This document shows positions 54,653-64,000 of a stretch of DNA of 64,000 nucleotides, one piece after another; the stretch's first letter is position 1; every line of letters begins with the position of its first letter. The notes below the pieces were generated by a model. That model worked only from the letters and a program-made list of their open reading frames with translations, was not told the origin of the DNA and ran no database searches. Source of the stretch: Podochytrium sp. JEL0797 (Eukaryota > Chytridiomycota > Chytridiomycetes > Chytridiales > Chytriomycetaceae); the NCBI GenBank assembly GCA_027596195.1, contig JADGJG010000003.1, positions 89,366-153,365 on the forward strand. Reading direction: 5' to 3'. The translations under genes were made by a program, and so were the position numbers.

Positions 54653-54836
54653 TGCAGCAGATCTGAGGAGACTTGAGCAGATTTGATTCGATTCGATTGT
54701 ACAAATTTTTTTGCAAATCTCTCTGGTGGAAGATCACGGCATCGCGAATACTACGCAGGTCTGTGCGGATCCCGGAAAAACTAACGCGAACGCCAATCCC
54801 ACCCGACGCGCTTTTTCCAAATCCACTACTTTCCCT

Positions 54837-54945
54837 TTACCTGCTTGATCCGCAAACTGCGTACCCCAGTGGGACCACCCTGGACAGAACTGCGATGCCT
54901 CGACGCGGCTGAAAAACTGTTTCGAATGGCAATCGAAAACAAAGG
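54837..54945 (-). pseudogene. 7TM-family C-terminal relic upstream of 7TM-5
   Basis: The reverse strand reads IRNSFSAASRHRSSVQGGPT then SLRIKQVKGK, matching the intact tail of 7TM-7 (VRKSFSAVSTHRGSVQGCPS...AKGK). No membrane spans remain next to it. It is the remains of a family member that once stood just upstream of 7TM-5; its inverted counterpart is at 14095-14175. Confidence 0.75.
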
Positions 54946-55142
54946 CTGTCGACTCATCTCCTCCCGAATCATTCTCGGCATTTTTTCATCTCCTGTTTCG
55001 AATCTGTCGTCCTTGAAAAAAAAAGCAGGTGAACTCAAGCGTCCAGTTGGTGAAGAAAAAGACTCAGACGCGTGGGGGTTGAGAATGACCCGGTTGCGCG
55101 AGGGCGAAAAAAAGTGTACAAGCCAAGGCGTTTATATTCTTT

Positions 55143-58099
55143 TCACAACTTCTCCATCTCTTCATACATCCCTTCCATCAATACAACCTTCCCCTTCTCA
55201 TTCATCCACGCCCCACGATGCACAATCCGATCACGAGAAATCACGGCCTCATCTTGGAAAATGAATCTCGATACAGTCCGCGTCACGATCGCAGACGTTG
55301 AGTCTGGGATCCACACCTTGAGTTCCGTGTGTCCCGATTTCGGATGGGCAAACAGCGTTTCTGGGATGGTTTCTTCAGTTTTGAGAATGTTGGTGTCTTT
55401 GGAGGTGGACGGGACGGAGTCGATTGCAGAAACCAAGCCGGGAAGGAAGAACGAGATGAGGTTTGTGTATTTGGAGCTGTCTTGACCTGGGATGAGGTAT
55501 GAGATCATTTTGGACGCGTTGGTTGCGAGTTTGGAGTCCTTAGCAACGTCGGATTCGGTCGAGTTGTTGGAGGTGCGAGTCGCGTCCGGGTCCAACGAGT
55601 CGATTTGTTTTTTGGGCAGTGTGGGCATCTTTTTCAAGACTTTGGAGAAGTGGCGGGTGAGTGTTTCGTCTGTCCGGAAGGGGGTCGTGGGGTTGATGGG
55701 GATCATTTCCCCTTCCATGTCGAGCATGGTTTTGACGGGGATGCTGTCAATGATGGAGAGGAAGGAGCGGGCTTGGGAGTACGACCAGAGTGTTATTGCG
55801 ACGATAAAGAGCATGAGACCGACGAGGGTGAAGTTGAGGGCGACGGAGAAGAGGACGGTGAGCATGAATTCTGAGGTAGCAATTTGTGAGTAGAGGTGGA
55901 AACAGTTTGGGAAAGAGATGTGTACCCATAATGAAGAGGCCCACAAACATGTGGGAGGCAGCGACAAAGAGGAATTTGCCTCCGGTTTCGTTTTTGACCA
56001 CGTACACGTATTGGAACTGATACAAGTAGACCGCGTAGTAAAAGCCGAAATAAATCGCAGCGAAAACGCTCACGACGGGCGCGACGACGCAGAAAATCAA
56101 ACCAATCGAGATTGTAATTCCATGCGCTCCCATATCGTCGGCGTACCTCCATTCAGGTGGTTGCGTCTGAGCAAACAGTGTTCGCGGTGTTCGGCCAAAG
56201 AGCCATGACATGATGGGGTTCAAGATCAAGTTGGAGAGTTGGAGAATTTCGCCGGATGGTTTTGTCTGGAGAATCAACGAGGGCATGACAATCAGATACG
56301 GGTGAGAAAGGGAGAGTCGCGACTTGAGCTCACCATTCCAGTAACCAGCATGTATTGCACAAAACTAGTCGCACTCTGAGGAATCGAAGTCGAAAGAATC
56401 GAAAGAATACTGGACGGGTTGTCCTTGATTTGCGCGAGACTCGTGATCAAGGAGGAACCCACAATATTCACAAACACAACGTTGCAGAGTTGGAACAAGA
56501 AGTATTGCGAAAGAACGTCTTGTTCTGTACGTGTTTGGAGGGGAGATCCGGATAGGACTGAGATGAATCGAAGAATTGTGGGGACGAGACCGATGAGGGT
56601 TGCTTGGATTAATGGGGGGAGGATTCCGCCAATCATTTTGGCCAGGGATGGGTTGTAATCAACAAAGTCTTTGACGACAGGGACGAGGATACCGAGCTTA
56701 TCGAGGTTGGCGAAGAGTAGAATGAACGAGACTGATTGTTGGTGAGAATCGTGCGAGACAGAAGGAGAAGGGAAGAAGAAGGCGCGTACCGATTGCCGCC
56801 CAAAAGACGGCCATCCAGATTGTGAAGGCCAAGGCGGCCAACGAGCGCCATTGTCGAGCGAAATAATTCATCTGCGAATGTGGAGTTAATTCGCAACCTC
56901 TGAAGATTCGACAAAGCCACGCGTGCACTCACGTTTGCGGTTTCCCAGACAATGTCCTTGCTCGAAACACAAGGAATACGCTCGGACATGACAGCAGGCG
57001 CGTCGTGGATTGTAGCCTGAGCAGCCAAATTCGCTTGAAATGGCTCGCGAAATACAATAAACGCAGTTGAACTCGCCACCATGGCTGCTGCTGACGGATC
57101 GTCCATCCCGAGCTTTGAGCGCACTCTGTCAATGTTTTCGCGCGCCTTTCGAAACTCCATTGTGCGCTTCGCGATGGGTTCCACTTTCTTGACTGAAAGG
57201 AGGTTCTGGAGCTTGGAGGGTGAATCGGGGTGTGGGTCTGTGCGGGCAATTGTTGCGAATAACGTTGTGACGGCGGATTCGAGATTGTTTCGGGCAGTGA
57301 GCTCTTTAGAGGTCTTGGTGGAGAGTTCGTAGGGTACGTTTGCAGGGAGGACAACGAATTCGACGCTGTCGGGGCAGATTCGGTTGAACACGACTGGAAA
57401 ATCGCGATTTTAGAATTCAGAAGAGGTGAATAGACGCCCCTACTCACATTTCAAGGCATCTTCGTTCCTCCACTCGCGGGGAACATCTCTCGCCATCAAC
57501 GTTCTCGCGGCAAGAGACTGTTCTTTCGACGGAGCGGTTTGGAAATTTTGCCTCAATCTCGCGGTTTGGCTCAGCAATCTGAAGATGGCGAACAGCGTGA
57601 GTCCGCAGACGTACACGGTGAAGAAGAAATGCGCCCAGAGTTTGTTGTGGTCGGCCACGTTTCCTTGCGTGAGTTGGTTCAGGCCGAGAAGTTTCCCGCC
57701 GCCCGTCGCGTTGATGGGGATGAGAAGAATGGCGGCGGGAAGTGCGATGGCGAGGAAGAGGATTCCGATTGTTCTTGTGTAGAAGATTGCCGCGAATGCT
57801 GGATTCGAAAGTCAATTTGACAGCACGAAGCCCGGAAAGGGGTTACCATCGTGGCCGCACCGCTCCAGAAGCTCCTTGTCGCTTGTTTTGACAACCCAAA
57901 AGACGGACAACAATGTCTTGGTGAGCAGGTTGGGTCGTTTGGCAGGTGGAAGAGCCGTCAGCCGAGGTGCGTACGTGAGCGGGAACAGCGGGCGGAGAAT
58001 GACGAATGCCGCCAAGAATCCCATCGCCAGGAGAGCGTTTGCGCTCAGCGCGGCCTGAAAGTTTGCAAAACTGACATCCGTCAAAGTGCTGTTGGACAT
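55143..58099 (-). CDS. CSC1/OSCA-type mechanosensitive cation channel, copy 4
   Basis: Seven exons: 58099-57847, 57798-57448, 57393-56933, 56871-56790, 56731-56334, 56265-55926 and 55870-55143 (870 aa). Same intron positions as copies 1-3 and the shortest protein; the N-terminus and the cytosolic exon 3 are trimmed. Motifs: SFANFQAALSANALLAMGFLAAF, RTLMARDVPREWR, FIVFREPFQANLAAQAT, GGILPPLIQATLIGL, NVVFVNIVGSSL, FYYAVYLYQFQYVY. The C-terminal tail lacks the long Pro/Thr linker of copies 1 and 2 and ends GKVVLMEGMYEEMEKL. It is head-to-head with the phosphodiesterase gene, ATGs 200 nt apart. Confidence 0.93.
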
Positions 58100-58299
58100 T
58101 TAATCTTAAAAATGAGGAGATGCGTTGGTGGAGATGATATCCGGATATCACTGCATTCCAAGGGGTCTGATTCTCTACCACCCAACACCCAACCACCGTG
58201 TCTTGTTCAACCCCCTTTCCTTGTTTAAAAACAAACAGCGTGGATTTCACCAGGATTTCACATCTTTTGGGTAATTGAAATTTCATTCGGAGTGCGTGC
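58100..58299. promoter_or_regulatory. Short divergent promoter, CSC1-like 4 / phosphodiesterase
   Basis: Only 200 nt separate the two divergent start codons, so regulatory sites are probably shared. No specific site is named. Confidence 0.45.
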
Positions 58300-59875
58300 A
58301 TGCTGAAAATCCCTGGCATTCTTCGAAACTCGGCACGAACAATGACAGATCTACTCCACGTTTCCGCCATCTCGTTCGACAGACGGCGCCACACTCTCAG
58401 CTGCATCCAATGGGCCGGGATCGCCCCGTCTGATCCGATCCGTCTTTCCGTGAGCATTGAGGGCAGCCCAGGCAAGTTCAAGTTGTTTAATTGGCCAGTC
58501 ATCCTAATCCGTGTGCAACCCACAGATGAAACCGAACTGCAGATTGATTCCCCCTCGCAATGCTCAACTGGCTCTTTGGAAGCCTTGCTGCAAGTGGCGT
58601 CCACTCGAACCTCTGCTCTTGTCGTCAAGCTGCTGACAAACAGCACCACCTTCGCAACTGGTCGATTCGATCTCTCCACCAAGATCGAATCTCTCTGCGG
58701 AGAGCGGGCCCCAAAAGCCGGTCGGTTTTCGGTTCCCGTCGAGAATTCGGCGGGAGTTCAAGTGGCGACCGTTACTTTGGAGAGTTCCCTCACAACCCGT
58801 TTTGAGCATCCGTTGGCGCATGTTCCATCCACTGTAACCAAGCTCAATACCGGCTCCACGGCTCTTGTGGGACACAGAGGGATCGGGATGAACGCGGTGC
58901 TGTTTGCCAAGGACTCGCGTCTTCCGCACATTTCCGAAAACACAATCGAGTCGTTTGCGGAGGCTTTGAGGGAGGGCGTGCAGTTTGTTGAGTTTGATGC
59001 GCAAGTTTCAAAGGATATGAAAGCTGTTTTGTATCATGATTGTGAGTGTTTCCTCGAGTCTCTTTTCATTTATCGAATTAACGCGTTTTTTCGATGCAGC
59101 TATCGTGAGTGAATACAAAGAGCACACTGAAATCAAGGATTTGACTCAGGCTCAATTCCTCGCTACCCAACCCAAATTCGGCGTCAACCCCTTCACGACC
59201 CTCGAGCACGCCTTGAAGGTTGGTGTCAATGGTCTCTTCTCCACATTCGGATGCTAGATTCGAATACCCGATACAGACCCTTCCCGAATCTCTTGGCTTC
59301 AACATTGAAATCAAGTACCCGATGCCTGATGAGATTGACACGGATCGACTCGAGACGATTGAATACAACGCGTTTGTGGACGTGATTCTCGAAACCACGC
59401 TCACGCATGCTGGGAATCGACCGATCGTGTTTTCATGCTTCAATCCGGAAGCGTGTCGCATGGCGAAGGAGAAGCAGGTTTGTTGATTTGCTCTTTTTTT
59501 CAATCATTTGGAAATCGCGTTGAAGTTTCTTTGTTTCTTGCTCATTTCGGCAACCAGTCGCGGTATCCCGTCCTCTTCTTAACCATGGCAGGAACCCACC
59601 CCACTCTCGACCCGCGCTCCGAATCCTTCATCCATGCCGCCCAATTCGCCCGACACGCCAACTTGGACGGTGTTGTCACTGATGCGAAGGGGATCCTCGA
59701 AAACCCGGGTGAACTCGTGCAAGCGGCCAAGGAAATCATGGGCGAAGGGTGTGTTGTGTTCACGTATGGGGCTGGAAATTGCGTGGTTGGGAATGCGCGT
59801 AGGTTGAAGGAGGCGGGGGTGGATGGGGTGATTGTGGATACGGTGGCGCAAGTTCGAGAGGAGCTTTGCGTTTGA
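58300..59875 (+). CDS. Glycerophosphodiester phosphodiesterase, Gde1-like without SPX
   Basis: Exons 58300-59041, 59100-59218, 59277-59477 and 59558-59875 (459 aa). The GDPD domain starts at GHRG (about residue 191), with SENTIESF, EFDAQVSKD and YHD supplying the expected His and acidic metal-binding residues, then GFNIEIKYP, FSCFNPEACRM and a C-terminal GVDGVIVDTV. It should hydrolyse glycerophosphodiesters such as glycerophosphocholine to glycerol-3-phosphate. The N-terminal 190 residues are beta-rich and end VTLESSLTTRFEHPLA, like the region before GDPD in yeast Gde1. There is no SPX domain and no ankyrin repeats, so phosphate sensing through SPX is absent. Met at residue 15 is an alternative start. 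Fragments of its last exon lie at three other places in the window. Confidence 0.9.
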
Positions 59876-60010
59876 AGCATCATCGATTTATCTTGGACTA
59901 ATAGAGAAAAAGGTTCTGTTTGGAACATAAAATCAAGAAATTTGTTTGCGAGCCACCGTGCACCGGATAAAATACTTAAATTTCCAATCCTAAAAAGGCT
60001 AGCTATTTTA

Positions 60011-60169
60011 CGCGCGAAAAGGAGTAAGTTTCAAGGTTTTGCAAGCTCCTTCCATCCGTGCTGTCTCGTCTCGACGACTAGGGTACTAGTAAAGCGCACA
60101 AGTTGAGGACTGAAAAAGCTGTCAGAGCAAATGAAATGCCCACTGCAGCCTGTTGAGCGGGGTGGTCAT
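60011..60169 (-). pseudogene. Lone, frameshifted exon 1 of a 7TM-family gene
   Basis: Reverse strand from ATG 60169. A one-base loss within the first codons shifts ATG-ACC-ACC out of frame with QQAAVGISFALTAFSVLNLCALL. A stop then follows where relatives have AIQF, and the rest (GWKEL-KP equivalent) is only recognisable at DNA level up to the gcgcgtaa donor position. No exon 2 follows, because the phosphodiesterase gene lies next door. Confidence 0.8.
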
Positions 60170-60261
60170 AGAAGCAGGCGCGCTTCGACTGTGGAAATTT
60201 TTCTTGAAGCGGAGCCTTGCGACCTGCAGGCTGTAGAATTTGATGAAAACTGCATTGATGG

Positions 60262-60372
60262 ACATGGGAAAGGGCATTCTCGAAAGCTGCTCTTGCAAGT
60301 GGCCAAAGAATCATGGGAATGGGGTTGGAAAGCGTGTTGTTGGTAACACTCGCAATTTACGGAGGCGGGTAG
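60262..60372 (+). pseudogene. Glycerophosphodiesterase 3'-end relic C
   Basis: Resembles the last exon of the intact gene around KGILENPGELVQAAKEIMGEG: shared ggcattctcgaaa, ttgcaagtggccaaag and atcatggg stretches, followed by a decayed VVGNARRLKEAG. It lies only 400 nt after the intact gene and in the same orientation. Confidence 0.55.
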
Positions 60373-60659
60373 TAGGATACCGAAGGAGAAAAAGAAGACA
60401 AGTATTAAGAAATCCTGGTGAATTATTCGCGCATTTACGGTTCCAATATGTCCATTGTTTCTTTTTCGGTGCCAAATTCCAACAACAGCGTTTGTGATAC
60501 CTACTTTCTGCCTCATTTTCGTACGCAAAGTCCTCTCATGAAAAAATTTGGGACAAAGAGAGAAGAAGGGCATTTTTGGAAGAAAAAACAAACAACACAA
60601 CGAAGGTGAAACTACGCCGAAAAATAAGAAATTTTGCCCACTTCGTAAGCTACTTTCTA
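60373..60659. other. Intergenic spacer
   Basis: No gene recognised; 3' flank of 7TM-6. Confidence 0.45.
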
Positions 60660-61777
60660 CTACCTCGAAAAACTTGTGCGATCGCCGTTCCCGCCCGAAA
60701 CACCCGATGCACTTTTTCTAAACCCTTTAACCTCCTTCCTTTTGGCATCATGATCCGCAAACTGACTCCCACTCGGGCCGTCCGGAATTGAACCGCGATG
60801 CGTCGAGACGGCTGAAAAACTCTTTCGAATGCCAGTCGAAAAGAGCGTCGATCTGCGGTTTCTAGATTGATCCTCGACGCGGACTCCCGATTGAGCTGCT
60901 TGAGAATCTCTCACTGCCTTCTTCATCTGCTGTTCAGAATCCGTTTCTCCCGACTTCCTGATGCGAAGCAATGCGAACTTCATAAGAAGGAGTGTGAGAG
61001 CTAAGAAGTTTAACCCGGCAAGAGAGATTCCTCCTACAAGAACTGACAAGTCTCCGCGAAACGCAGCTGAAGCCATGTAAAGTAACAGCGTCGATAACAC
61101 GATTATGGACGCTGCGATTCCATATTGGGCGATAATACGAAATTTCTTGTTCTCCATCAAATCAGTTTCACGCAAGTGGCGAATGTACGCGATCAAGAAG
61201 ACAATGTCGCAGAAAATCACACTCAACCCACTAAGAATATACAAGTAATATTGCGCTTTGATCGCTGCTTTTGCATATATCGGATTGATGAGGACGACCA
61301 GATTGGGAATGGCTTGCAGGATGTTTATAATTGGGCTCCATTTCACTGCGTTTGTGAATACCTTGAACATCCCTGCAGACATTTCCCTTTTCAAAATCCC
61401 CTTGGAACGGATGTAGGAAATGAATGTGTAGCATGCTTCACTAATTCCCAGAAGAGAGCCTGAGACGAACTTCAAAAATTGACTGTAGTTCCCCGTCGCG
61501 AAGATTGAAATTTCCGCCAATGTGTGCATTGGATAAAATACCACTAGATCGGTATAAACTATTTTTTTTAATGAGCGTGTAGTAAACAGGATGATAGTTA
61601 TAGCTCGAGTAACTTACGCGCGAGAAGGAGTAAGTTCAATGGTTTCACAAGTTCCTTCAACCCGTGTTGCCTCGTCTCCACGAATAGAATCACTAGTAAG
61701 CCGACTAGATTGATGACTGCAAAGGCGGCCATCGTAAATTCAAAGCCCACTGCAGCTTGTTGCAAGGGTGTGGTCAT
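60660..61777 (-). CDS. Seven-membrane-span protein, unrecognised family (7TM-6)
   Basis: Exons 61777-61618 and 61558-60660 (352 aa), the longest copy. It opens MTTPLQQAAVGFEFTM, has ISIFATGNYSQFLKF, IRSKGILKREM, FCDIVFLIAYIRHLRETDLMENKKF, a TM7 with VGGISLAGLNF and the tail DSEQQMKKAVRDSQAAQ. The C-terminal extension (IRKSFSAVSTHRGSIPDGPS, then a Gly/Ser-rich end) is the intact form of the relics at 14095 and 54837. It groups with 7TM-7 and 7TM-8 by ISLAG in TM7. The upstream ATG at 61909 would add 44 residues unlike any relative. Confidence 0.85.
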
Positions 61778-62122
61778 CGAAGTCGGGCTCGCTTCGCGTG
61801 TGGAAATCTTTTGCAAATCTCCTTTGTCGGGATGTGCACCAAAACATGGAAAATACGTCTTGCGGCTCGAATGCGCCACGATGGATTGAATCACCCAAAA
61901 GCGGCCCACATCGCAATCACATGAAATTGCCTGCCCATGATTTTATGTAGTTTTGAGCGAAATTAAAACGCCCTGTTTCGCACTCGTCTTCGGGACAGGA
62001 TGAGAACCGCCCGGAAGGGATTTGCCGAATTCACGAGTTAATTTCTATTTCTTCAAAAAACTTGTGCGAACGCCAATCCCACCCGAAACACACACAAAAC
62101 ACTTTTTCTAATTCCTTGTTCA
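61778..62122. other. Spacer between 7TM-6 and 7TM-7
   Basis: No gene recognised; it should contain the 7TM-6 promoter and the 7TM-7 3'UTR. The 62045-62105 block resembles the 60650-60720 and 54780-54840 blocks found 3' of other copies. Confidence 0.45.
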
Positions 62123-63175
62123 CTAGTGCTCTTTCCCTTTGGCGCCTTGATTCGCAAACTGACTCCCGCTTGGACAGCCCTGCACAGAACCACGATGCGT
62201 CGAGACGGCTGAAAAGCTCTTTCGAACTCCAATCGGAAAAACTGCCGATTGGCGGTTTCTAGATTTATCGTCGTCTGCGACTCCTAATTGAGCTGCTTGC
62301 GAATCTCGCACTGCATTCTTGATCTGCTGTTCAGAATCCGTCTCTCCTGAATTCCTAATTCGAAGCAACACGTACTTCATAAGAAGAAGCGTGAGAGCGA
62401 GAAAGTTGTAGCCTGCAAGAGATATTCCTTCCACAAGAACTGATAAATCTCCGCGAAACGCAACTGAAGCCGCGTAAAGCGACAGCGTGGATAACACTAT
62501 TATGGACGAAGCGATTCCGTATTGAGCGATAATACGAAAGTTCTTGTTTTCCATCAAATCCGCTGTTCGTAAGTGGCGAACGTACGCGATCAAAAAAACA
62601 ATGTCGCACAAAATCACAGTTAAGCCGCTAAGGATATTCAACAAATTTTGCGCTTTGATTGTTGCTTTCTCATATAGCGGCTGAATGAGGAAGATCAGAT
62701 AGGGAATGACTTGCAGGATAAATATAATAGGGCCCCATTTGACGGTGTTTGTGATAAACTTGAACACCCCCGCAGACATCTGCCTTTTCAAAATCGCCTT
62801 GGAGCGCATGTAGGAAAATGATGTGTAGGATCCCTCGATAATGACCGTAAGACAGCCTAGCGCGAATTTTAAAATTTGGCTGTAATTTCCGGTTGTGAAG
62901 AGCGATATTTCCGAAAACGCGTGTATCGGATAAAAAGCTACCAGATCGGTGCAAACTAATTTTTTGGAGAGCGGTAAAAGTCAGCTATGAGCGTAGCTAT
63001 AGTCTGATCGCTTACGCGCGAAAAGGAGTATGTTCAATGGTTTTACGAACTCCTTCCACCCGTTTTGCTTCGTCTCGATGAATAGAATCGCGAGTAAACC
63101 GCACAAGTTAAGAGCTGCAAAAGCCGCCATAGCAAATGCAAAGCCCACTGACGCTTGTTGTACGGAGGTGGTCAT
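62123..63175 (-). CDS. Seven-membrane-span protein, unrecognised family (7TM-7)
   Basis: Exons 63175-63016 and 62955-62123 (330 aa). Motifs: MTTSVQQASVGFAFAM, ISLFTTGNYSQILKF, MRSKAILKRQM (a slightly altered TM3 loop), LCDIVFLIAYVRHLRTADLMENK, EGISLAGYNF, DSEQQIKNAVRDSQAAQ, VRKSFSAVSTHRGSVQGCPS. The conserved intron is present with donor gtaagc. A tandem copy of 7TM-6 in the same direction. Confidence 0.85.
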
Positions 63176-63647
63176 CGGGATAGATTTTTTTTTTGATTTT
63201 GTAAATCCCTTTGCTTGCTCCTCTTTTTCGCTTACCGAAACTCTCGATCCAATCGAAGAAGTTATGGATTAGTATGGTGGAACCGCGTCCCATTTACTCG
63301 GCCCTGGTTTATTCATTTCACGTATGGGGTTGGACCGCAAATTTGGATCTGAGTAGTTGCAAAATTTTACAATAAGCAGAGAACGAGGGGACTTTTTGGA
63401 ACAAAAGAACTATCAAAAAAGAAGGAAGAAGAACTGCCGAATTCGCGCGCTAGTTTCCATCAAGCTGGCTTGCTTGAAGGAACCAAACTCCCACCGGCAA
63501 CACCCGAGGAACTTATTCTAAGTTCATTGCCAAAGAAACCTATTATTGGCCCAACTTTGACATTTTGATCCGAGCTCTTACTCCCACCCAATCCGCCCTG
63601 CGACATAGTTATGTCAGGGAAACTCTTTCGGATGTCGGTCGATGGCG
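63176..63647. other. Spacer between 7TM-7 and 7TM-8, with out-of-frame tail sequence
   Basis: At 63460-63651 the reverse strand encodes IRKSFPDITMSQGG and a Gly/Ser-rich end in a different frame from 7TM-8. This looks like the original tail of that gene, displaced by a small insertion or repeat of the IRKSF codons. Confidence 0.5.
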
Positions 63648-64000
63648 TCACAATAGATGAAAGCTCTTGCGAATGCCAATCAAAGGTGTCGAGACAGGTG
63701 AACTACGGAACTTTCTCCCGTGTCTGGATTCTTCTGCTCCCAAACTTCTTACGGCATGCTTGATCTGCTGGTCACAATCATTTTTTTCCGAGTTCTTGAT
63801 GCGAAGCAGCTCAAACTTCATCAGCAGAAATGTGAGAGCAACGAAGTTGTGTCCGGCAAGAGATATTCCTTCCACAAGAATCGACAAGTCTCCGCGAAAC
63901 ACAGCTGAAGCCGCGTAAAGTGATAGCGTGGATAACACGATTATGGACGCTGCGATTCCGTATTGGGCGATAATACGAAATTTCTTGTTTTCCATCAAAT
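63648..64000 (-). CDS. Seven-membrane-span protein, unrecognised family (7TM-8), cut by window edge
   Basis: Reverse strand, 3' part of exon 2 only. From MENKKFRIIAQYGI it covers TM6 and TM7 (FRGDLSILVEGISLAGHNF) and the tail (NDCDQQIKHAVRS...IGIRKSFHLL). The stop at 63648 truncates the tail compared with 7TM-6 and 7TM-7, whose equivalent sequence continues in another frame downstream. The N-terminal two thirds lie beyond 64000. Confidence 0.75.
   Translation of the reverse strand, partial: LMENKKFRIIAQYGIAASIIVLSTLSLYAASAVFRGDLSILVEGISLAGHNFVALTFLLMKFELLRIKNSEKNDCDQQIKHAVRSLGAEESRHGRKFRSSPVSTPLIGIRKSFHLL

Noticed and set aside
1..64000. tRNA, rRNA and transposase genes
   Set aside because: Scanned by eye for T-loop-like GTTCGA stretches in suitable context, rRNA-like blocks and transposase/reverse-transcriptase motifs; none found convincing.

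Overview
The window is nuclear DNA of a fungus, probably a zoosporic (chytrid-type) fungus. The evidence is intron-rich genes with short GT-AG introns (mostly 45-100 nt, with ctaac/ctgac-like branch sites), cell-wall GH76 (Dfg5/Dcw1-type) proteins with GPI-type tails, CSC1/OSCA cation channels, a urease accessory protein and a Gde1-like phosphodiesterase. The chytrid placement is inference; no marker here proves it. No rRNA, tRNA, CRISPR array or intact transposon was recognised. All exon structures were built by eye from splice consensus, reading-frame closure and comparison between paralogues inside the window.

Layout. 1-4.85 kb: three tandem C2H2 zinc-finger genes, the first cut by the window edge. 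5.0-9.2 kb: two GH76 genes flanking a broken SRPBCC-like gene. 9.3-11.0 kb: a CorA-type Mg2+ transporter. 11.4-15.4 kb: three tandem members of an unrecognised seven-membrane-span (7TM) family, with gene relics between them. 16.0-17.6 kb: a zinc-knuckle protein and ribosomal protein eL6. 18.5-20.5 kb: a decayed 7TM copy and an unrelated 7TM gene. 20.6-41.2 kb: nine more GH76 genes (eight forward, one reverse), interrupted only by urease accessory UreD. 41.5-58.1 kb, reverse strand: four CSC1/OSCA channel paralogues with two 7TM genes interleaved. 58.3-59.9 kb: a glycerophosphodiesterase. 60-64 kb, reverse strand: more 7TM copies and relics, running off the right edge.

The region is dominated by local gene-family amplification: 11 GH76 enzymes, at least 8 7TM proteins plus relics, 4 stress-gated channels and 3 zinc fingers. 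The GH76 proteins should act at the outer membrane/wall face on alpha-mannan or GPI glycans, and the channels should respond to membrane tension or osmotic stress. The 7TM family has no function I can assign. Pieces of the phosphodiesterase 3' end and of 7TM C-termini lie beside 7TM genes, which points to repeated unequal, DNA-level duplication. The 7TM family, its relics and its interleaving with the channel genes are the part most likely to be undescribed.
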